Shown here piece after piece: positions 1 to 63,784 of a DNA stretch of 64,000 nucleotides (the stretch's first letter is position 1; every line of letters starts with the position of its first letter). The DNA is from Cristatella mucedo (Eukaryota; Bryozoa; Phylactolaemata; Cristatellidae). Position numbers and translations under genes: made by a program. The DNA lies in the NCBI GenBank assembly GCA_009760855.2, contig WPIO01000012.1:4420001-4484000 (forward strand), written 5' to 3'. Under the pieces are notes generated by a model. It did no database searches, was not told the origin of the DNA, and was given only the letters and a program-made list of their open reading frames with translations.

Positions 1-1504
1 GTCGTGCTCTATGGAGGAACTAGATATGCATGAAAGTTGAGCTGGTGAAATAATCTAGTAAAGGATTACTTCGGAAGCTAGTATCTAGAACAGGTGAAGA
101 TGCTACATGGTACATGCTGTGTGAGCTAATTTTTAACGCTAATTTTCACATATCTGTGAATCAGGGTTTTCCAATATTTTCCAACTTAATTTGTTTTTAT
201 CTTGTTGCCAATACAAATATATGTGTCAAACGTTCTTCCAAATTATCGAGTGAGAAACTCTGACAGTAAAGCTAAGACAGCATATGCGGCTGACCTCATA
301 AAATCCTGCAAAAGAAATAGAGAATAATCATTAGATGCAAACTACATTGTTTCCTGGCCTCATACTCTGCAATGCCGCGAAGACTGTGTGCGTGTTACAC
401 ATTACAAACTTAAAAACAAAACGGCTTACGGTACCCATTACGAAGTCAACCAACTCCATATCAAGCAAAATAGAGAAAGTACAAACTATCAAATCAAATA
501 AGTGATCGATGTAGCTAGTCACTATGAAGTAGAAGACCGGAAAACCGGAAATTATTTCACACTTTGAGTTTGTCAGTATTGTACCCGAAGCTTGTAATCG
601 AGAGCCTCTGTCGCAAACACTCTTGTAAATTGGCTATTGGGAATGGTAATTTATCGTCCACAGAAAACCAGCATGCACCGGGAGCTTGAAAGTGGAGCAC
701 AACTTCAATTGAAGTTGCCAAGCTATAGCTCTGTATCTTCTTATCTACTGAAAGCCATCAAAGCTCCTTCAGATGAGGAAACACGTGGTTAAACCACTTC
801 GATTTCTGAGGTAGCTTTGCCAACATTATAATTGCTAGTTTTAGTAGCCATTGGGCGTTTTTGTAGCCCTTTCGCAATAGAGTTGTAAAAATGTAGCCTA
901 GACTGAGACATGGAACTGGTTAAATGCTTAAAGTCCTCTCGGTAGATAAAATAAAAAAAGGAGTGCGTCGCTTGAATGGAAAAATTGTAAATAAAAAAGG
1001 CAATAGAAGGCAATAGTGGGTTCGGGCAGCACATTTCCGGCAATGTCTGCACACAGTCTGGCGGTGCTGCTCAGCAGTGAACTTTCAATAGATGTCCACA
1101 ATAGCTCCTAAGTCACGTGCTACTACTTTCAGAAACAATTCCTTTCGAAAAATGGGATTCGGAAAAGGATACTAAAGACAGCTAGTTCATTGAGTTGTGA
1201 TATCACTCTCAGACTTCCATAGCTCACACGTCCCACTTTAGAAAGTACTTTACTGTGTCAAGCTTGCATTTTGTGCAAAGCAGCTCAGCTGACTTGTCTG
1301 TCCCGAACGGCTTGTCGAATTCCTCAGTTCAGCAGTCCCCACTAGCAGCATATCGCGTTAAAAGATTTCGTCTCTCTCTCTTCTTCCTTTCTTTCAGATT
1401 CCTGCATTCTAGGAGTTCCTGCCCGTTTATCGAGTAACTTTTCCTCAATCCATCGCAAGTTAGCCTAGAAGGTAGCCTAGCAAGCTTGCTAGGATAGCTA
1501 GCAT
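1..1504. other. Intron or upstream sequence, no supported exon
   Basis: AT-rich sequence lying upstream of the first recognised UBR-like exon. I found no stretch with UBR similarity and paired splice sites. It is presumably an intron, because the N-terminal two thirds of the protein must be coded further upstream. Confidence 0.4.
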
Positions 1505-1620
1505 TTGTGCTAGACTAACGACACTCGATTGATGACCCTGTGCTTGTCACCCAAAACCAAGTTAATCTTCTTGTTTGTTGAGCATGCTACTAGAAACTAG
1601 ATAATCTTGTATTTATAATT
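1505..1620 (+). mobile_element. LINE-A 3' tail remnant
   Basis: The stretch with gaccctgtgcttgtcaccc and gttgagcatgctactag matches the 3' untranslated tail of LINE-A copies. It shares a diverged form with 3391-3480, so the two are the same sub-lineage or a local duplication. Confidence 0.6.
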
Positions 1621-1845
1621 TTTAATTTTAGTAGAAGTTATCATTGTATTTAGAATACCCTTTAGCTTGTGTGATTATCTGATTTAAAAATATACACAGA
1701 TTTATAAAGACATATTGGAAGTAAATTTTTAAAAATATAACTCGACTTAGTTACTTTAAAGTACCTTGACTATTTAGACATAAATAGTATAACTGGAATA
1801 TATGGGATAAATTGAACTGCAAGTATAACCATATTGTTATTTCAG

Positions 1846-53197
<51,352 letters not shown>

Positions 53198-53361
53198 ATG
53201 ATTGTTCAATTTCTTCACTTTTCAAGTACTAACAAGAGGTCCAAGATAGAGCACGGTTTGCTTATCATTCAAATGTGTTCTTCGCGAAATGATACTTGCC
53301 ATGCTAGACTCTTTGCATTTATGGCAGTTAGGAAAATTCTTCAGTGCATTACTCATGCTGA

Positions 53362-53367
53362 AATAAA
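53362..53367 (+). promoter_or_regulatory. Polyadenylation signal AATAAA of the UBR-like gene
   Basis: A canonical AATAAA lies 165 bases after the stop codon of the last exon, in otherwise non-repetitive sequence. The next repeat (a LINE-A fragment) begins about 145 bases further on. Confidence 0.6.
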
Positions 53368-53512
53368 GTTTCGTCTAAATGGGTTTTAGATAATTCAGAT
53401 ATTTCAATGTCACTTAGATGATGGCTTATATTCAGTTACAGGCTTTTATATACTTGGTAGTCGAGCTACTGTTTATAAAATAGCTTATAGGATCTTTATA
53501 TAATAACAATTA

Positions 53513-53995
53513 TAGTGGCACATTTGATACAGCACCCTCAGAACTTGGTTTCTTTTAGGGCGCTTCCAATTAGCTGCAAAAGAAACACGATCGCACAGTT
53601 GATGGTAGCTTGCTCGATGACAAGAAAGAATAACATGGCTTGCTGTGACATGAACAGGTTCAGCATGCATGTGTGGTTAGTGGCACCATGCCTGTATCAG
53701 CAGCCAAAGGCATTTAAAGGTAGAATCGAAGGGACTAAATCATTGGTGCGATAAATAGGTGCATTTTTAATTTCTTGTAAATATAACTGGTTCAGGCGAT
53801 TTCGTGAGGGGAGTAGGTTCCAGACTTTGAGAGCATGCAAACTATAGGCCTGATCTTAAATGATTTGAAGATTTTTTCTAAACAAGATGTGCCCTGAAAA
53901 ATCACTGGTTTACATGCACACAAAGTGATTTCCGTTAAATGGCTCACTAATGGCTCACTAATACAGTTCAAAGTATTATCAATATACTGCACCGG
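53513..53995 (-). mobile_element. LINE-A 3' fragment downstream of the UBR-like gene
   Basis: The complement of ttgatacagcaccctcagaac, gcgcttccaattagctgc and gcatgcatgtgtggttagtgg shows the LINE-A tail, then decayed coding sequence to about 53990. Confidence 0.75.
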
Positions 53996-55534
53996 ACTAG
54001 CTTCTGTTAGTAAGTAATAACGAGTAACTAATATTTATTTGTTTACAAGCAGAAACTATAAACTGCACTGCAAATCATACAATTCTGCCAGAAATAGCTG
54101 TACTAATAAATTTTAAAAATTCTCGGAAGAGCCCTGATGTAATTAAGTATTTTTTTCTTAATTTTTTTTCGTAATTTAGATCACAAGGTAAACTGCAAAG
54201 AGTGTATGGTAACTTGCGAATTGCGAGCTATTACGGAATCATTTTGGTTAGCTAGAGGGAAACTCGCACTGTGCTGCTAAGGGGAAGTTTTAAAAGTAGC
54301 TGTTGAATGCAAAAGCGAGTTGACTTACCATTAGAATAATGTATATAACTTGGCTTTGTTTGCATCACATGTGACAGGAAACATGTGCAGCACAACATCA
54401 TAGAAGACCGTTTTTCATGGTAAAAACCCTCACCCTAAACTTTTCCTCTGCATTTAACATCTGCTGATAGCTATTACATGGTAGTCAGGGAGAAATATGC
54501 AATAGAAAAAGCCAGATGATGTATCATAGGTTTAATGTTAAGTTCACCATTTCAAAACAAAGCAAAACAACGGCAGCTCCCTAACGGTTATCAAATTCTT
54601 TCGTTAAAACCTCGGATCTCTGCTTCTTGCCTCGTTTATGAGATCTGCAAGTCACTGAATAAGCTCAAGCATGGCATATTCGCTCCTGATAGACAGGATT
54701 ATGTGGACGATTTTGCTCTACATACCTTGTCGATATCAAAATGTCACAAATGGGTGCCATTGGTTGTGTAAATGTAACAAGAAGAAAAAGAGAAAACCTA
54801 AAACAGCATTGCTAAATTAGTAAGTACTCGTTTAGCCTGACTCGGTAATTACTGTAGCAGTACAGCAAATCACCAAGGTCTGCTGCTGGTTGAACTAGCG
54901 AGACTGATCAATCACCAATACATTACCCAGGGTGCTGGCAAATCTGCAATCTGCTGGTAATCACAAGTTCAGTTTTGAAAAATTCAATTTCCAAAGTCCT
55001 TCTAATTTGTGTCCTATCGACTTGTTAAAACTAGAAACAGGAGCTACTGAAGCTCATCTGCCAAATATTGGCAATGCCTTTGAACCAACTAGACTTCACT
55101 TACTTACAGACTTTTTGTTTACCTAATGCAGCTGAAATTAAATGTATTCAGTATAACACGTTAAGGCACTAATGTGGTAATACAAATTAATTATTGGGTG
55201 ACCCCAATTGCTTTGGTCGGTTAGTGGAATGGAAAGTTTACTTGCTAGCCGGGTGACAGTGAGCTAGGTAAATAGTACCAAAATAAATGCCATTGGAAAA
55301 TACATTGTTAGAGATAAAAAGGAATATCATGAGCAGAGGAACTTCAGAGGTCAAACGGAGAATGAGTCAAATTGCTATGTTACTTACCACGGGGAGAATG
55401 TGTGTACATTTTAGAGCTATTGAAAGCAGACGTTCTGTGTTAAGACTATTTAAAAGAGAATGCGATTGAGTGTTACGGTGAGAATAGATAGCATAAGGTT
55501 TATTTTCAGCTTGCAATTTAAATCAGGTTCTAAA
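53996..55534. other. Intergenic, nothing recognised
   Basis: AT-rich. The longest frames (up to 78 codons at 54535) have no recognised domain or splice context. Confidence 0.3.
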
Positions 55535-55850
55535 ATACAATTTATCTCCGTCTGTAAATATACAAAGCCATAAAGACTATGACGGGGTATATGCCGTAGA
55601 GTTGTGTATAGCCCACTCTCAGCCAAATCACTTTTGGTACGTATTTGGCAGGCAATAGACTTCGTCTCATGCACCAAAGAGAAAGTGGGGAGCATGGCAG
55701 TGTCAAGGGAGCAGTTGATGTAGTCAGTAGCTTGGAAGTAGCTGCTCTTAGTAAGATGAGCAATAGTCGGCGGCAGGAGAGTAGTTCTTGCATCAGTACT
55801 GCTGAAGCAGGTTCGCCAAACTAAGATCTTCTGATAGAGCCACAGAAGTT
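55535..55850 (-). mobile_element. LINE-B 3' fragment, antisense
   Basis: The complement of tttatctccgtctgtaaatatacaaagccataaagac is the LINE-B 3' end, followed by the beginning of the C-terminal block up to about 55840. Confidence 0.75.
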
Positions 55851-56032
55851 GATAACAACAAAGATTAAGGAGTACCGATACCACGAGATGGTAACTCTGT
55901 ATCCACAGATGAGTGAATACGTTTATTTGACAGAAGTGAATAGTTACATTCTGTTGAAAACCTCCCAAAGGCGAGCTAAATGGTTCTGGCTATTGACTCG
56001 AAAATTCTCGAAACAGTTGGTGTGCCTTAAAA

Positions 56033-57362
56033 ATAATAATGACTTTAATAAAGCACCTTCAGAAAAATCACTTTTTAGGTGCTTTACGTTGAATACCAAG
56101 GGAAACGCGATTAAATGGAGGGTACTATCATGCTTGATAACCATCATTAATAACGTGGTTATGGGTGACATGCATACGGTAAGCATGCAAGTGTGTTTTA
56201 TGGCGGCATGTACAATGTCACCACACATAAGCACGCTGAGGACAAATCACTGGGATCCACTAAATTCTAAAGTATATAGGCGTGTTTGTAAGTTTTTTTA
56301 ATGCGGTTAAGTCGGGGGATGTTGTGAAGCAATTCTGAAGTGAGTTACAGGTTTTGGGAGCGAACGAATTATATTCACGGTCTCCGAAGGATTTCAGGTT
56401 TGGACGAGGTATTGGTAAACTATTGGATTCAGAAAAGCTGGTGGTACGATGCACGCAATTGTGGGTGAGTAGATCTGAAAGATAGGCCGTAGCCAAGGAA
56501 TCAAGTGACCTACGATTGAGCGACAAAACCTTGAAGTCGATCTGTTGCTTGACCGGTAGCCAGTGCAGGTTGGCGAAAAGTGGTGTGATGTGGGAGCTGT
56601 AGAGCTTATGACAGACATGCCAAGCTGTGGATTTTGCCACCAGCCTTAAACGCCCGATTGCACATGCCAGTAGGCCAGCAAGCAGTGAGTTACACAAGTC
56701 AAGACGGGATGTCACGAATGCATCTACCAACTTAGACTTGGTATCTATATCTAACGGAGCTCGATTTTTAGCAATATTATGTAGCTGAAAGTAGGCAGAT
56801 TTGATTGTGGAGCTGACGTGGTCGTCTAATAAGAGGGCACTACGGAATGCGACACTTGGATTTCGAGCTGATTCATCACGGGACATGGTGTCAGAACCAA
56901 TTGTTGAGCATCGACCTTTGCGATTTCCAAATCACACAGGGTTTGAGTAAAAGTAAGATATATTATCAGTTAGTTTCAGAAAATTGGCTGTCATTCATGT
57001 GTGGATGTCCTAAATACAAGCAGCAAGTTAGTTGACAGAATTTGAGGTGCTCGAAAGCTGGGAGAAATCAAAGCAAAGGTACAACTGAGTGTTTTGCAAA
57101 CAGTAGTGAAAGCCTAGATTGTGCTTGGCAATCACATCAGCAAGAGGGAGAGTATAGAGCGTGAAAAGAACCGGACCTACCACGGTGCCCTGAGGTACCC
57201 CATATTTCAGAGGTACGTCAGATGATGTTTTTCCATTCACGTCAGTATTCTGGAGACTCCCACTGAGATAGGATCTGAACCACTGCAGAGCAGTGCCAGT
57301 GATGCCTATGCGAGATGAGAGGCGCTGTAGAAGAACTTTGTAATCGATGGTGTCAAAAGCTG
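56033..57362 (-). mobile_element. LINE-A copy, antisense, left half of a head-to-head pair
   Basis: From the tail (aataatgactttaataaagcacc) through the C-terminal block (LFANLHWLPVKQQIDFKVLS, SLATAYLSDLLTH) to the RT N-terminal motif (complement of gaactttgtaatcgatggtgtcaaaagc), where it is truncated. It includes GVPQGTVVGPVLFTLY but the YADD box is changed. The next copy starts about 85 bases on, in the opposite direction. Confidence 0.85.
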
Positions 57363-57449
57363 GCCATGGCCATCATCGAGCGTGCACCTTTTTCTATATT
57401 TCTAAACAGAGACAGGCCGACCTTAATTTACTTTTCAGGCCATTGCATG

Positions 57450-58700
57450 GTCATATCTCAGCGGGGAACTCCAGAGTATTGACGTGAATTGAAAAATATC
57501 ATCTCTACCTCTGAAGTATGAGGTACATCAGCGCTCCATGCTTTGTCTGGTTCTTTTCACGATCTCTTCTCTCCCTCTAGCTGATGTGATTGCCAAGCAC
57601 AAATTAGGTTTCACTTCTATGCAGATGACACTCAGCTGCCTCTTTGCTTTGGTCCCTCCCATCTTTCGAGCACCTCAAATACTCTCAACTCACTTGCTAT
57701 GTGTATTGATGACGTCCGCATTTGGACGGCAACAAAATCTCTATTGCTAAACGATGATAAAACTGACTTACTAGTTTTGGGCAAACCCAGTGTGAATTAG
57801 AAAATGGAAACCTGACCCTCAGAATAGGATCTGTTAGCATATCTCCTGTTGAATCAGCTCGTAACATAGGTGTAATGTTCCAAAGCGACCTCTCGTCAGA
57901 CGACCACATCAGCTCCACAGTCAAATCTTCCAACTTTCAGCTACATAAAACTGCTAAAATTCGGGCTTGCTTAGATACTGATACCACGTCCAAGTTGGTC
58001 CATGCATTAAAGAAATCTTGTCTCGACTTCTACAATTCAATGCTTGCTGGCCTACTGGCATGTGTGATCAGGCGATTGCAGCTCGTGCAAAACTCAGCAG
58101 GTAGACTTGTCTGTCATGAGCATAGCAGTAACCACATTACACCACTTCTCGCCGACCTGCACTAGCTAACAGGCCAGAAACGGATTGAATTCAAGGTTTT
58201 GTCGCTCACTTTTAGGTCCCTTCATTCTTTGGGTCCAGCATATTTATCACATCTACTAGCCACCAGGCCACGTAAAGTACCGCCCACTTTTCGGAATCCA
58301 ACAGTCTACAAATACCTCGTACAAACCTTAAATCCTTTGAAGACCCTGCATTTAGTTGGTATCCTCTCAAAGCCTGAAATTCCATCCCGAATCGCTTTAC
58401 AACATTCCCTGATTTGACCACATTTAAAAATAATTTAAAAACACTTATTTAGGACAGTATTTAAAGGGTCCCTGTGATTCGTCCTTCATGTGCTTATTCA
58501 TGCTGACACTGTGCATGCTGCCACTAACCACATTTGCATGCTAACCCTGTGCTTGTCACCCCTAACCATGTCATTCATTTTGTTTGTTTATCAGGCATGA
58601 TGTTGCACACCATTCAAATGCATTTCCCTTTGCAGCAAATGTAAAGCACCTAGAGAGAGATGCCGTTCTCTGAGGGTGCTTTATCAAGTACATTATTAAT
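57450..58700 (+). mobile_element. LINE-A copy, sense, right half of a head-to-head pair
   Basis: It begins around gagtattgacgtgaattg and runs through LADVIAKHKLGF, SARNIGVMFQSDLSSDDHIS and the C-terminal block to the full tail gagggtgctttatcaagtac with ATT-like repeats. It keeps tryptophan (TTTGGACG) where three relatives have a TGA. Confidence 0.87.
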
Positions 58701-59562
58701 ATTAGTATGACAGGAGAGACGGCATAAACTGTCAAAAGCCGGCATCCAGCAGTTGTGCAACTTCAAGAAAACATATGCAGATGTTTATCGATACAAAGGT
58801 ACCTAACATTCATGTCTTTTGATGTCGATGAGGAAATTGCCCCAATAGCACCATGGATAGTTTCAACAGGAGCAAATCAAAACGGTGAAATTTTCATTAG
58901 AATGTAACCTTATAGGCGATTATGTCTGTCGTCTGAGCCAGCTTAAGAACTGGACCACCACCCATCTGGAGGGCTGGGACTTCCGACTGACCCGTGAGTT
59001 TAGTGGCAGGAAGACCTTTGATTAGGCTGCCATGAACCAGTTTGCAGCAGGCAGCATTTGCTTGCAGCATCCTGCAGGGTGGGGCTCGGCAAGGGGCAAA
59101 GTCCTCGGTTAGGCAAAGGCAGTTGCTGGTAACCCTCCAGATGGTATGCCTGATCTTTACCAACTGCCTCTGGCATGCATTTCCAGGCATTTTCTGTACC
59201 TGAATCTCCTAGCCCATAATAATAGGTTCAGACCAGAGGTCTTGAAGTGACTGCTGGTAGCAAATATGTCAAAGGCCAAACGGAACTGATCCGGCCCTAT
59301 GCGAGCTGTGCTGCCTAAGCATGGCCTTCTACAAGCATGGTGACCTCTCACAGCCTTATGGTAACAACTCGGGAAAGGAGTCAGTGCTAGATGCCTTCGG
59401 GGATGGTGGACACAGGCAGCATTATATTGCTGGCCAAGAAGAGGTATCACGATAGCTGCTGAAGCACTTCCTAGTGTCCACACACAATCAGATCAGGCCG
59501 ACCTTGACATTAGGGCTGAAAGCTGCTGGGCTCAGGTACCGGGAATGCACAACTTTAGATGA
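58701..59562. other. Unclassified GC-richer segment with dispersed repeat copy 2
   Basis: 58950-59100 is related to 22930-23170 (ggaagacctttgattaggct, tttgcttgcagcatcctgcag). The rest, up to the sequence before the LTR, has no recognised domain; a 108-codon - strand frame at 59157-59483 is rich in H, R and P and is probably not coding. Confidence 0.4.
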
Positions 59563-59762
59563 TTTGCGTCCAAACTAGCCATAGCTTATTCCAGTCGGTT
59601 ACCAGCGATTTCACAGAAGCATACCTCGAGCAAGAACAGCAAGCCACAGGCTCCCGCTTCACAGAGAACGAATGCATTCGTCCCGAAACTGATCAAGCAA
59701 ACACTCTATCTAGAGTAAGGGACGTAAAGGATATGTGGCAACTTAAAGTTCGGCTGAACCCA

Positions 59763-60846
59763 TGTAGCAGCCTAGCTGGCCTTGGCTGAGTTTTAGCTCG
59801 AACAAGAGCTGTTCGGTGGCCGGCTAGAGCTCCTTTGTCCCGGAGCAGTGAGCCAGAGAGGAGCATCAGTGCGGTTACAGAGGAAGCTCTTAAGAGCAAG
59901 CCAGGAAGCTCTGAGACGAGCGGCAGCGATTCGGCCTTTAGAATTGGTCCGATACCCGCAGAAGCTGCTGATAGATGTTGGCTGGCCTGTCAACCCCTGC
60001 CTTCTTTCTTTCCAAGAAAGAATCGTCTGGAACCCATTCGCCATTCAAGCTGGACGGAGGTGCCCTTCCAATGGCCAGGGGACGGTATTAATTCCTTTCC
60101 GTAAGGGGCCAAGGTGTCCGGGCCCAATACCACTAAGCTCTTGCCCCATTATTTCAGCTAGGTATTTAAGAGTCGAGCGACGCTCGCTCTTGGTCTTACG
60201 GTCTTTTGTCTTTGGTCCGGCTTCGAAGCTTCTCTGAAAGCGAGGGAGGACGGCGGGCTGTCCTCCGAGAATGGACGGAACAGGACAAGACAGCGCTAGG
60301 AGGATTCGGTGGACTCCACCGAATACGGTCGTATCGCGCCCAAGCTGGCATTTTGTGTTTCTTTCGTTTTTTGTGTGTGCGAGCTAGCACGTGGTCTCGG
60401 CATATGGATTTGCTGGTGCGAGCTAGACGTAGTTGGCGTGTGTGGAGGATTCCTGCCGCACTGGTGGAAACCGAGTTCTAGTTCTCCGGTTAGGGGTTTA
60501 GGCTCTGGTTCAAGCTCAGTGTGGAGAAGTATTCCCTCCGCAAGAGTGTTGGTGCTGTTGAGAGCGTGCGAGGAGTGTGGAGATAAAACTGAGCTAGACG
60601 CGCACCGACTTTGTGCGCTTGCAAATAAAGCTCAGTAAAATCCCCAATTTGTGTGTCTCGCTTTCCAATTCACGCCGCGAACTCACGACCCCCTTTAGTA
60701 ACGGTAAGCAGGTCAGCGCCAGAAACGCTCGTTTCGTGGCGTCCTGTTTATTGGGCGTAGGCGCACACCGAACGGCATTAGGCGCTAGGCTACGCCGCTA
60801 GGTAAGTGGCAGGTCAAGCCTACTCAGCCGAGCCTTCGGCGTTACA
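59763..60846 (+). mobile_element. LTR, 1.08 kb, GC-rich
   Basis: Starts TGTAGCAGCC and ends GGCGTTACA, with TATTTAAG at 60163-60170 and AATAAA at 60624-60629. It matches the complement of the LTR at 42917-44393 nearly end to end, apart from fewer minisatellite units. No clear target duplication (CCCA before, GTGA after), and no adjoining gag-pol sequence recognised, so it is a solo LTR or a 3' LTR whose internal part has gone. Confidence 0.78.
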
Positions 60847-61244
60847 GTGAGATATATCAATTTGTGGGCAGGAGGACGGATTTAACCAGGCCGCAAAGTC
60901 AAGGTAGCACGAACTGCAAAATTGATTGTGCATATTAGTTAATTAGTTAATACAAAAAATTTTGATTTCAAGAACATCCTCGTTTTAAAATTTGGACTAA
61001 GCTGTAGCTTGACATTCTGACTGAACAATCATGACAACATAAAATACTAAAGAATTCTGGCGAAAATAATTAAGACACTCTAACCACCTGCTCTGGCGCT
61101 TGCAGTGCACTAGGCAAAAGGCAGTTCACCTTTCCCTATGCATTCAAACTGAACTTTCAGTTCTGTCCTCCATTCAGCCTGCCGCAGACAGGCGGCACCT
61201 CATTAAGAACAAGGCAGTTTGCCCTGGCGAGTGGGTCCTGATGG
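60847..61244. other. Intergenic, nothing recognised
   Basis: Unique-looking sequence between the LTR and a LINE-A fragment. Confidence 0.3.
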
Positions 61245-61780
61245 TCCCTGCATTTGGGACATCCCGTCTTGACTTCTGTAATTCACTGTTTTCACTGATG
61301 ATTTTCACTATTGATCTTCCGACTTACGAATTCAGAGACTTAAACCAGTTGCACAATTCTCTGATTCTAGGTGAGTCTGCTGTGAGCTTTGCAGGTGCTG
61401 CATCCTACAACATCCCACCGACCTGCATTCCATACTAGTCAAGCAACGCATTGACTTCAAGGATTTTTTTATAACTTTAAGGTCCCTTTGTTCTTGGGCT
61501 CTGGCCTGCCTATCAAATCTAGTGCCACCCCAGGCCAAAGGTCGTACAACCCGCTTTTTGCAATCAAACAGTTTACGTATACCTCGTTCAAACCACACAT
61601 TCTTTACAGACCGTCCCTGTAGTTCGTATGCTCCCAAAGCCTGGAAATCACTCCCGACTTCCGTTAGCACATCCCCAGACTTGACCTTTTTTCAAGAGAA
61701 ACTAAATATTGACCTGTTCATCAAAATATGTAGTAGGTCATTCGTCTTTTATGTGCTTATCCCTGTTATAGTTCACTCAT
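61245..61780 (+). mobile_element. LINE-A C-terminal fragment
   Basis: From gacatcccgtcttgacttctg through caagcaacgcattgacttcaagg, RTTRFLQSNSLRIPRSNHTF-like coding to the region coding FLQEKLN. The tail is lost after cttttatgtgcttatccctg. Internal deletion near 61300-61380. Confidence 0.78.
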
Positions 61781-62604
61781 AGCTAGTAATTTCCAGCATT
61801 ACTTTAATGTGACCAATTTAACATGTTAACATTTGAGTATTAATTCTATAGCTATTGCCTAATGCTAAGCAAAAAATACCAGCCGATTTAAAAATCTCAA
61901 AATTCCCGATATTCACCTACAGAGGCAAAGTAGCAATGTTTATTCTGAAGCTACATTGCAATATGTGCCATCATAGTCACAAATAAAAAAGGACTGTACT
62001 AGTTTTTCTGTGAGCACCTTCAACGAGCTTGCCATGGGCCGGCTGACTCAATGACCTCCTGAGGTGCATCCATATGTCACAATGCCAGTAGGAACAAAAA
62101 AGTTCTTGCTGGGCAGATCACAATCCTTTATATACACGTTAGAATTTCGTTACTTCAACCGCCTCATTTGTATAACGGCTAAACAGCCTTATCGACTAAC
62201 AACATTTGCAGCGGGCAATATAGGATCGCCCAATGTTACCATATCCTTCCCGCTCTGAAGAGCAGCCTCGGGCGACTCCTAGCATGGTGTGGACCTTTAC
62301 TTGATTTCCCCTTAATACCTTCGGGTATTCCGCTGCTATCTCCGCTGTGACTATTTATAAGCTGTCCTCGGATATGCTACACAAAACAGGACCTGCTTAG
62401 CATAAGATGCGATGTCGCCATTAGTCGATACCTACCGGCGAGCCTTCTCGGCAGGTCAGTGAGAACCTACCTGCATCCTGCGTTCGCCCCATCGACAGCA
62501 CGGCTATCAAACCTACGATTCGTAAAATTAAAGCACTAAATAGTACTTGTTGCCGTAGTAGCCCACCCGCTGTAGCCCAGCCCGTTGTGATATGTCGTCC
62601 CACG
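61781..62604. other. Intergenic, partly GC-richer, nothing recognised
   Basis: The stretch 62040-62600 is GC-richer than its surroundings but shares no repeat that I could find within the window. Confidence 0.3.
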
Positions 62605-63690
62605 GCCGTTTTGCTTTTATCCCTCCCAGCCTTCGAGCACCTCAAATTCTCTAAACTCACTAGCTGCATGCATTGATGACATCCGCACATGAATGGCAGC
62701 AAATTTTCTATAACTTAACGATGATAAAACTAACTTACTAGTTATGGGCAAACCCAGTGTGATCCAGAGAATGGAAAGGCTGACTCTCAAAATTGGCTCT
62801 GCCAGCATATCTCCTGTTTACTCTGCTCAAAATCTAGGTGTCATATTCCATAGCGACCTCTCGTTAGACGACCATATCAGCTCCACAGTCAAATCCGCCT
62901 ATTTTCAGCTTCATAACATTGCTCAAATTCGGACTTGTTTAGATAAAGATACCACGTCCAAGTTGGCTCATGCATTCGTGATATCCCGTCTCGACTTCTG
63001 CAACTCGCTGCTTACTGGCCTACCAGCATGTGCGATCAGGCGTTTGCAACTGGTGCAAAACTCAGCAGCTAGGCTTGTCTGTCGTGAGCGTCACAGTTGC
63101 CACATTACTCCACTTCTCGCCGACCTGCACTGGCTACCAGTCAAGCAACGGATTGACTTCAAGGTTTTGTCGCTCACTTTGAGGTCTCTTTATTCTATGG
63201 CTCCAGCATATCTGTCAGATATACTACCCCATCAGGCCAAGCATCGTACCACCCGCTTTTCGGAATCCAACTGCCTAGAAATACCTCATAAAAAACCTTA
63301 AATATTTTGGAGACCGTGCATTTAGTTCATATGCTCCCAAAGCCTGGAACTGCCTCCCGACCTGCGTCAGAACGTCCTCTGACCTGACCACATTTAAAAG
63401 GAACCTAAAGACACACCTATTTAGGACAGCATTTAGTGGGTCCCTGTGATTCGTCCTTGATGTGCTTATGCGTGCTGAAACTGTGCATGCTGGCACTAAC
63501 CACATTTGCATGCTGACCCTGTGCATGTCACCCCTAACCATATTATTCATTTCGTTTGTTTTTCAAGCATGATTTTACTTACCATTCAATTGCATTTCAC
63601 TTTACAGCAAAAGTAAAGCGCCTAGAGAGAGAGATTAAGTTCTCTGAGGGCGCTTTATCAAGTGAATTATTATTATTATTATTATTATTA
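62605..63690 (+). mobile_element. LINE-A copy, 3' half, well preserved
   Basis: It begins in the RT just after the catalytic box (cccagccttcgagcacctc) and has an in-frame TGA at about 62696. It then keeps 185 open codons (62744-63301) with ARNLGVIFHSDLSLDDHIS-like, QLVQNSAARLVCRERHSCHI and LLADLHWLPVKQRIDFKVLS. It ends with the full tail and ATT repeats (63665-63689). Confidence 0.92.
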
Positions 63691-63784
63691 CCAAGGTCCA
63701 ATTCAAAAGTAAAGAGCCAGCATCCGCCAGGCCGGATGCAAACGGTAGAGAATACTAGCCACTTCATTGCCGTCTTACAGCTAT

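Noticed and set aside
54535-55130. Frames of 64-78 codons as a possible downstream gene
   Set aside because: No domain, no splice partner and normal AT-rich composition; frame lengths are what chance gives.
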